From Halovivax sp. (GTDB taxonomy: Archaea; Halobacteriota; Halobacteria; Halobacteriales; Natrialbaceae): 10,079 bases of DNA. Where the stretch lies: the NCBI GenBank assembly GCA_007119345.1, contig SKPV01000172.1, positions 1-10,079 of the forward strand, in the 5' to 3' direction. Shown here piece by piece: positions 5,342-10,079 of this stretch (its first letter is position 1; each line of letters opens with the position of its first letter). A program made the translations under genes and the position numbers. A model generated the notes under the pieces. It saw only the letters and a program-made list of their open reading frames with translations, had not been told where the DNA came from and did no database searches.

Positions 5342-8300
5342 TCACTGTGCGGTCGAGAGCCATTCCGCGTGTCGATCCGCAACCTCCGCCGAGGCGTCCG
5401 CCACCAGCCCCCTCGCCAACTGATACCATCCGTCGAGGTCGAAGTCAGTGGCCCCGTCGCCGACGTCGGCCTCGAGCGTCTGCTCACCGCCCGCGTCGAG
5501 GACCTCCCTGATCGTCTCGAGCGCGTCCTCAGTCGCCCCGACGGACGCGAAGTCGTCGACGGCGTCGGAGAAGCGATCGCGGGCGCTCCCATACTCGCCG
5601 CCGTTCGCAGCGATCTGGCCGAGCAGCCGGTCGCTGCGCGCCAGCCAGTAGGCGTCTCCCTCGGCGGCGAAGCGGTCCCTGGCGGCGGTAGCGTCCTCCC
5701 GCGCCGAGTCGAGTTCGCCCCGCGCGAGCGCCAGGCTGCCGCGAGTCAGTCGACACCTCTGGGCGACCGGACTATCCGCCGTCTCTGCCGCGGCGAGACC
5801 CTCTTCGAGCCGGTCGTGTGCCCGCTCGTACGCCTCCTCGCGGATATCGATCTCGGCGAGCAAGCGCAAACTCCGCGCGAGCTGCTCGGCGTCGTCACAC
5901 TCGGTCGCCTCCTCGACGGCCCGGTCGAGGTGCTCGCGGGCGCGGCCGTCCGATCCTCGCCGGAGTGAGAGCGCGCCGAGGTTGTTGCGGACCATAGCGA
6001 CGTCGTCGGCCGTCTCGAGCGATCGTTTACCGTCGAGACTCTCCTCGAGGTGATCGGCGGCTCGATCGAACTCGCCTCGTCGCAGTTCGACCTCGCCGAG
6101 GTTGTTGAGGCAGGTGTACTCGCCGCGACGATCGCCGATTTCACGGCTGATCTCGAGACTTCGTTCGAAGAGCTCTGCTGCCCGATCGTAGCGTCCCCGC
6201 AGGCGTTCGAGTTCGCCCAGGTTGTTGAGGCCCGTGCCCTCGCCGTGGCGATTACCGAGTTCGCGGTGAAGGTCGACTATTCGTTCGAACAGGTCGCCCG
6301 CTCGGTCGTACTCCCCTCGAGTTGCCGCGACGATTCCCAGATTGTTGAGAACCTGCACCTGACCGCGGCGATCGCCGATTTCTCGGCGAATCTCGAGGCT
6401 GCGTTCGTAGCACTCGACCGCGAGCTCCGTGTCGCCACGCAGTCGTTCCACCTCGCCGAGGTTAGCGAGTGCGTCACCCTCGCCGGCACGGTCGCCGATC
6501 TCGCGGCGGATCTCGAGGCTGCGACCGTACAGCTCGCTGGCGCGCTCGTAGCTCCCCGCGATCACCGCGACGTTTCCGAGACTGTTGAGCGTGATCGCCT
6601 CCCCGCGACGGTCGCCGAGTACACGACGAATCTCGAGACTCCGTTCGCCGTACTCGCGGGCACGATCGTACTGACTCATCTGCCTGGCGACGTTGCCGAG
6701 TTCGTTGAGCGTCTCCGCCTCGCCGCGGCGATCGCCGATCTCGCGGCGGATCTCGAGGCTGCGTTCGTAGAATTCGCGCGTGCGATCGTAATCACCCGTC
6801 TCGTAGGCGACCCGTCCGAGCCGATGGTTCACGTCGGCCGTGCCCCGCCGGAACCCCGCGGCGCGAAAGTCATCGAGGGCGACCTGGTAGTGACTGTCGG
6901 CCTCGGCGTACTCGCCGCGCTCGCTCAGCGCTTCGCCGAGGGCCATCTCGGCACGGCCACGAATCGCTGATGCACCGTCTCCCGCCCCCTCGCCGTCGAT
7001 GGCCATCAGACACTCCCGGCAGGCCGCGGTCGCGTCGTCGTACGCGCCGCGGTTGATCGCCACGCGGGCGAGCCCGAGCGAGCCCTCGGGGGCCGTTTCG
7101 GCCGCCGCCGATGCCCGCACGAAGGCTCGTTCGGCCCGATCGTAGTAGCCGCCCGCGAGGAACAGCTCGCCGAGCCAGATCGGCAGCTGCGTGCGGACGG
7201 CGCCCGAACACGCCGCGGGCACCTGGATGCTGTCGCGTTCGCCGTCGCCGAACAGCGGCGCGAACTGCGAGCGGTTCCGCGCGACGACGTGAATCGCCTC
7301 CGCGACGTCATCGGCCCACGACGCCGGGTCGTCGAGCGGGGCCGCGCGCACTCGGTCCTCCCCGAGGTGCCGTTCGATGCGGTGACGGCGTTCCGGCTCG
7401 TCGGCCAGCGCGAGGGCGACGCTGACGGTCGTTCCGAACCGCTTCGCGGCACCCGCCTCGCCTTCGAGCTCCAGTAGCCGAGCCAGGAACGCCGTCGCCC
7501 ACTCCTCGTGAAGCGTCCGGAAGGACCCGTCTTCGCGCGGGAAGAGGACCCGCCCGGTGAGGCGCTCGATCGCCTCGTCGACCTCGTCGAACGAGGCTGG
7601 ACCGGCGACCGCGTAGAGCGTGGCTCGATCGACGCCGACGCCGGCGACGGTGAGTGCGTTCGCGAGCGTGCAGACCGACACCGCTAGCTCGTCGTCCGCG
7701 ATCGACTCGTAAACGGAGGCGACCGCCACTTCGAGCGCGGTCGCCTCCCGATCGAGCGGGTCGGCGTAGGTGGACAGACGGTGGATCACTCGCGGCAGCT
7801 CGGTACTCGCGACGGCGTCTTCGGCCGCCTCGTCGCGGACCGCAGCCCAGAGCCGCTCGGGGGTGACGTCGATCCTCCGCCCCACGGTTTTCTCGAAGCG
7901 GTCGAGCAGCGCCGCGCAGTCGGCGCGCGTGAACGACGGGGCGTAAATCGGTTCGAGATCGGTTCGCCCCGCCGTCGCGTCCGAGAATGTCCCCCACTCG
8001 GAATCGCGGGCGTCGAGCAGCACGCTCACGTCGGTCCGTTCGGCGAGTCGATCGATCGCCTCGAAGATCGCGTTCGCGGCCGGTCGAACGGCGTCCTCGA
8101 CGACGACGAGCGCGTGCCCATCGGCGCCACTCGCGAACGCGACGAGATCGTCTACGCTCTCGAACGGCCGGCCGCTGTCTCCCTCGCGGTAGAGGACGGG
8201 GCCACGGCCGGCCTCGTACCAGCGACAGGCCACCTGTTTGCAGATCGTGCTCTTGCCCGAACCCGCCGGCCCGAGCAGGATGCGGTTCCGGCCCGCCGCC

Positions 8301-9493
8301 AGGTCCGCCGCGAGCGCCGCGGCGAGAGACGACCCCTCGGCCCCCGAGTCGCGATCTCGTCGACCGGCCTCCCGATCCACGCCGTTCGACTCCCCTCGAT
8401 CGTCCGCGGGGGTCGCTCGCTCGCCGACTTCAGCCTCCGCTCGCGCGTCACCCTCACGCCCGTCCCGCCCGGACCCGTCCGACCCGTGCCGTTCGATGGC
8501 GTAGCCGACGTGGACTTCGGCGGGCGAGAGGCCGGCGCGCCAGGCCGTCTCCGGATCGGCGACCGGCTCGTCGACGAAGTACGCGAGGTCCAGTTGGACG
8601 AACCCCTCTCGTTCGAGCGAGACGGGGAGCGTTCGGACGATCCCCGTCGTTCCGCCGTCCTGGATCTCGCGCCCGATGGGGCTGTCAGCATCCCGTATCA
8701 GCTCGTCCGTCCGGTCGGTCGCCCTGGCGCGATGTGCCTCGAACTGCGCGGTCGCCCAGCCGATCGCAGCGTCGGCGTCATTGACGAGGCTGCCGTGGAC
8801 TCCTCCGTGTTCGGCGAGCACGACCAGGTGGACCGTCGACCCGTTCGAACGCGCGGACTCGCGGTTGACCGCCGCGAGGTGATACGGTGGAACGGGCCCG
8901 ACGAGCATACTGAATCCGTCCGCCTGGGCGAGCGCCTCCGCTCGACGGGGGAACTCGCGGCGGAGTGTCTCGAACACCTCCTCGGTCACGACGAGTTCGG
9001 CGGACGTGCCGTCGGCCACGACGCGTTCGTACAGGAGCTGCACGAGACGGGGATCCGGCACCGTGGGAACGAGCGCCCGGTAGCGGTCGGCGTCGGCCAG
9101 CGCGTCGTACAGTCGCTCGAGCGGTCGGTAGGCGACCGATTCGGTCGGCGAAACGGGTTCGGCACCGACGACCATCGCCGGGTCGACCGGCGCGGAGTCG
9201 GGAATCGGATCGACCACGGCCTCGGCGCGGAGGACGTCGTCGAACCCGGAGCGGGTGTCGGCGAGGTGATCGAGTGCCAGTCGCCCGGCCGTCGTGATCG
9301 CGACGCCGTCCTCGCCACGCTCGACGAGCCCGAGCGCCTCGAGATCCCCGACGGCCCGATTGACCGTCGAACGCGACGTCCCGACCTCGTCGACGAGGTC
9401 GCCGATGCGGACCGACGACCGGCAGAGCCGCTCGAGCACCTCCCGTCGCTCGATGAGCGTCTTCAGCTGCTCGATCTCGTCGGCATCGGTCAT
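5342..9493 (-). CDS. Giant HTH/FilR1-like - STAND-type ATPase - TPR regulator (1383 aa)
   Basis: Large soluble multidomain protein, probably an ATP-switched transcription regulator. Order of parts: winged HTH, 8-80 (recognition region GDLVDEVGTSRSTVNRAVGD, 31-50); FilR1-like domain, about 95-260; a small unassigned module, about 280-334 (TLPVSLEREGFVQLDLAYF, then TAWRAGLSPAEVHVGYAI); a charged disordered linker, 335-388; a P-loop NTPase, about 389-580, with Walker A GPAGSGKST (408-416), Walker B-like HALVVVED (460-467), a sensor-like LLDARD (492-497) and an LPRVI motif (566-570); a winged-helix arm ending RTLHEEWATAFL (659-670); then TPR repeats from about 770 to 1320, in strict 40-residue register from 841 to 1240. 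There are no membrane segments or signal peptide. NTPase, winged helix and TPR in this order are typical of STAND signalling ATPases. Bacterial MalT and AfsR join the same parts to a DNA-binding domain, but the N-terminal FilR1-like sensor is archaeal. A defence role, as in other STAND-TPR proteins, cannot be excluded, but no effector domain is visible. Confidence 0.85.
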   Translation of the reverse strand: MTDADEIEQLKTLIERREVLERLCRSSVRIGDLVDEVGTSRSTVNRAVGDLEALGLVERGEDGVAITTAGRLALDHLADTRSGFDDVLRAEAVVDPIPDSAPVDPAMVVGAEPVSPTESVAYRPLERLYDALADADRYRALVPTVPDPRLVQLLYERVVADGTSAELVVTEEVFETLRREFPRRAEALAQADGFSMLVGPVPPYHLAAVNRESARSNGSTVHLVVLAEHGGVHGSLVNDADAAIGWATAQFEAHRARATDRTDELIRDADSPIGREIQDGGTTGIVRTLPVSLEREGFVQLDLAYFVDEPVADPETAWRAGLSPAEVHVGYAIERHGSDGSGRDGREGDARAEAEVGERATPADDRGESNGVDREAGRRDRDSGAEGSSLAAALAADLAAGRNRILLGPAGSGKSTICKQVACRWYEAGRGPVLYREGDSGRPFESVDDLVAFASGADGHALVVVEDAVRPAANAIFEAIDRLAERTDVSVLLDARDSEWGTFSDATAGRTDLEPIYAPSFTRADCAALLDRFEKTVGRRIDVTPERLWAAVRDEAAEDAVASTELPRVIHRLSTYADPLDREATALEVAVASVYESIADDELAVSVCTLANALTVAGVGVDRATLYAVAGPASFDEVDEAIERLTGRVLFPREDGSFRTLHEEWATAFLARLLELEGEAGAAKRFGTTVSVALALADEPERRHRIERHLGEDRVRAAPLDDPASWADDVAEAIHVVARNRSQFAPLFGDGERDSIQVPAACSGAVRTQLPIWLGELFLAGGYYDRAERAFVRASAAAETAPEGSLGLARVAINRGAYDDATAACRECLMAIDGEGAGDGASAIRGRAEMALGEALSERGEYAEADSHYQVALDDFRAAGFRRGTADVNHRLGRVAYETGDYDRTREFYERSLEIRREIGDRRGEAETLNELGNVARQMSQYDRAREYGERSLEIRRVLGDRRGEAITLNSLGNVAVIAGSYERASELYGRSLEIRREIGDRAGEGDALANLGEVERLRGDTELAVECYERSLEIRREIGDRRGQVQVLNNLGIVAATRGEYDRAGDLFERIVDLHRELGNRHGEGTGLNNLGELERLRGRYDRAAELFERSLEISREIGDRRGEYTCLNNLGEVELRRGEFDRAADHLEESLDGKRSLETADDVAMVRNNLGALSLRRGSDGRAREHLDRAVEEATECDDAEQLARSLRLLAEIDIREEAYERAHDRLEEGLAAAETADSPVAQRCRLTRGSLALARGELDSAREDATAARDRFAAEGDAYWLARSDRLLGQIAANGGEYGSARDRFSDAVDDFASVGATEDALETIREVLDAGGEQTLEADVGDGATDFDLDGWYQLARGLVADASAEVADRHAEWLSTAQ
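5774..6973 (-). repeat. Array of ten 120-bp units encoding 40-residue TPRs
   Basis: Residues 841-1240 of the giant protein fall into ten 40-residue units without a single insertion or deletion. The aromatic of the turn recurs at unit position 22 (Y862, Y902, Y942, Y982, Y1062, Y1102, F1142, Y1222). The core units (881-1160) share LNxLGxVA...G-YDRA-ELYERSLEIRREIGDRRGE. Some units are nearly identical in DNA: 32 bp at 6492-6523 recur unchanged at 6732-6763, exactly two units away. Flanking units (770-840 and 1241-1320) are more diverged and slip out of register. Confidence 0.9.
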
Positions 9494-9517
9494 TGTCTTC
9501 GTGAGTGATTTTTCGCC

Positions 9518-9527
9518 CTATTACGTA
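9518..9527 (-). promoter_or_regulatory. TATA-like box of the giant regulator gene
   Basis: The minus strand reads TACGTAATAG centred about 30 nt before the ATG at 9493. It is followed by GCGAAAAATCAC and has no Shine-Dalgarno near the ATG, which fits a leaderless or very short-leader transcript. Confidence 0.45.
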
Positions 9528-9553
9528 TGTTTGTGGGCCAGAGGTGTCGACTC

Positions 9554-9563
9554 ACTCGCGAGT
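9554..9563. promoter_or_regulatory. 10-bp perfect palindrome, candidate operator
   Basis: ACTCGCGAGT is perfectly self-complementary and ends about 27 bp upstream of the TATA-like box of the giant gene. The site could bind a dimeric HTH protein such as the neighbouring regulator. Ten-base palindromes are not rare, so the regulatory role is a guess. Confidence 0.2.
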
Positions 9564-9699
9564 TGCGTCTGGACGGGCGAGACGCGGAGGTGTCGTACGA
9601 CTGCCGGCGGGTAGCTGCCCGATTCCGGATCCGGACCGGCTCGGAACAGTCGCCCTCGAGACGCGACGTAATCGGCGTCTCGGTTTCTCCGTCGCTCGC

Positions 9700-9711
9700 C
9701 TCGTGCACGAG
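9700..9711. promoter_or_regulatory. 12-bp perfect palindrome in the divergent intergenic region
   Basis: CTCGTGCACGAG is perfectly self-complementary over 12 bases and does not extend further. It lies about 106 bp before the propeller-gene ATG. It could be an operator; nothing else in the sequence supports this. Confidence 0.2.
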
Positions 9712-9733
9712 CGGTCCAGACGGGGTCGCTCGC

Positions 9734-9764
9734 TTCACTCGAGGACGCCCAATTCACTCGATGA
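9734..9764 (+). repeat. Two 12-bp direct repeats, 19 bp apart, upstream of the propeller gene
   Basis: TTCACTCGAGGA (9734-9745) and TTCACTCGATGA (9753-9764) differ at one base. They lie 52-83 bp before the ATG at 9817, upstream of where a TATA box should be, a usual position for archaeal activator sites. The core TCACTCG also occurs at 9552 and inside genes at 4399 and 7786. Confidence 0.4.
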
Positions 9765-9816
9765 CACAGTGTGCCGGACGGTGGCTTGATTCCCCTGAAT
9801 CGTCTCTCCCCCAGCG

Positions 9817-10079
9817 ATGCAGACGAATCAGTATTCACGACCGAGCGGGTTGACGCGTCGCGGTGCACTGGTCGCTGCCGGGGCCGGCATTGCGACGGTA
9901 GTCGGAGTGGGTCGCGCCGAGGCACGCGCCGGCGAGGGCGAACTCCTGTGGCACTTCGAGGACAGTGCAGGACAGCCGACTGTGGAAGACGGTGTCGTCT
10001 ACAGTACGACCGACGGAAACCTGTTCGCGCTAGACGGCGAGGATGGTGACGAGCTGTGGACGGCCGAGGGCGCGTACGC
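9817..10079 (+). CDS. Tat-exported PQQ-like beta-propeller protein (N-terminal 87 residues; continues past window)
   Basis: Start of an exported repeat protein. Residues 12-36 form a Tat signal: LTRRGALVAAG with twin arginines at 14-15, a hydrophobic AGIATVVGVG stretch, and cleavage motifs AEA (34-36) or ARA (36-38). No lipobox cysteine is present, so a soluble secreted product is predicted. From residue 43 the sequence has PQQ-type (WD-like) propeller blades: ELLWHFEDSAG, then QPTVEDGVVYSTTDGNLFAL and DGEDGDELW (53-81), the usual 'x-P-x-V-x-D-G-x-V-Y...L-x-A-L-D...G-x-x-x-W' pattern. Haloarchaea encode many such proteins; most do not bind PQQ and their ligands are unknown. It is divergent from the giant regulator across 323 bp. 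The ATG at 9817 is the first in frame before the twin arginines; a weak TATA-like CTTGATTC lies at 9785-9792. Confidence 0.85.
   Translation, partial: MQTNQYSRPSGLTRRGALVAAGAGIATVVGVGRAEARAGEGELLWHFEDSAGQPTVEDGVVYSTTDGNLFALDGEDGDELWTAEGAY

Larger units (their letters stand above)
9494..9816. other. 323-bp divergent intergenic region
   Basis: It lies between the giant regulator gene (leftward) and the propeller gene (rightward) and holds no convincing gene; the short frames on both strands lack acidic haloarchaeal composition. It contains the TATA-like box of the giant gene, two short perfect palindromes and a 19-bp-spaced direct repeat, listed separately. TCACTCG occurs three times on the plus strand (9552, 9735, 9754). 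Confidence 0.6.

Noticed and set aside
5266..5592. 109-codon in-frame upstream extension of the short regulator
   Set aside because: Arg/Ser/Pro-rich, overlaps the end of the giant gene and is absent from the colinear paralogue; the ATG at 5265 has a TATA box at the right distance.
6050..6970. 306-codon plus-strand open frame with a 40-residue repeat pattern (TIADLAADLEAAFVEF type)
   Set aside because: It is the antisense of the TPR array; its periodicity is imposed by the 120-bp units on the other strand and it has no independent start signal.
5774..6973. CRISPR-like regular repeats
   Set aside because: The 120-bp period is coding, in frame and diverged by codon; it is a TPR array.
7781..9508. 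575-codon plus-strand open frame opposite the giant regulator
   Set aside because: Antisense shadow typical of GC-rich codon usage. The minus-strand frame has recognisable domains and acidic composition; this one does not.
9490..9853. Small open frames in the divergent intergenic region (82 codons minus, 108 codons plus)
   Set aside because: Basic, low-acidic composition unlike haloarchaeal proteins, no recognisable motif, and they overlap promoter elements of both neighbours.

Overview
The window looks like chromosomal DNA of a halophilic archaeon (class Halobacteria). It is GC-rich (roughly two thirds by eye) and its proteins are strongly acidic and rich in Asp and Glu. It carries archaeal-type information genes: a eukaryal/archaeal-type TrpRS, a fused tRNA-splicing endonuclease and a RIO1 kinase. 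Exported proteins carry Tat (twin-arginine) signals, and most genes have a TATA-like box about 25-30 nt before the ATG with no Shine-Dalgarno, as expected for leaderless haloarchaeal transcripts. The genus cannot be told from the sequence.

Layout: six genes run leftwards on the minus strand and one starts rightwards at the right edge. From right to left on the minus strand they are a 1383-residue HTH-FilR1-like/STAND-ATPase/TPR protein (9493-5342), a free-standing 288-residue HTH-FilR1-like regulator (5265-4399), endA (4281-3232), rio1 (3037-2171), a 266-residue Tat lipoprotein of unknown function (2002-1202), and the 5' part of trpS (887 to beyond position 1). On the plus strand a Tat-exported PQQ-type beta-propeller protein begins at 9817 and runs off the end.

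The left two thirds is mostly a housekeeping block for tRNA and ribosome maturation: tRNA splicing, ribosome-biogenesis kinase and tryptophan charging. Haloarchaeal tRNA-Trp is known to carry an EndA-processed intron, so endA near trpS makes biological sense. The genes are 76-314 bp apart and each seems to have its own promoter, so they need not form one operon.

The right third is the accessory and most interesting part. The giant protein joins, in one polypeptide, an N-terminal winged helix and FilR1-like ligand domain, a small unassigned module, a charged linker, a P-loop STAND-type NTPase with a winged-helix arm, and a TPR array with strict 40-residue periodicity. This is the logic of bacterial MalT/AfsR-type regulators built from archaeal parts. 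Immediately downstream sits a separate gene matching only its N-terminal regulator half, colinear and almost gap-free. The pair suggests a partial tandem duplication and possibly a two-gene regulatory module. A 323-bp divergent intergenic region with short palindromes and direct repeats separates it from the exported propeller gene, a possible target. The roles of this module are inference.
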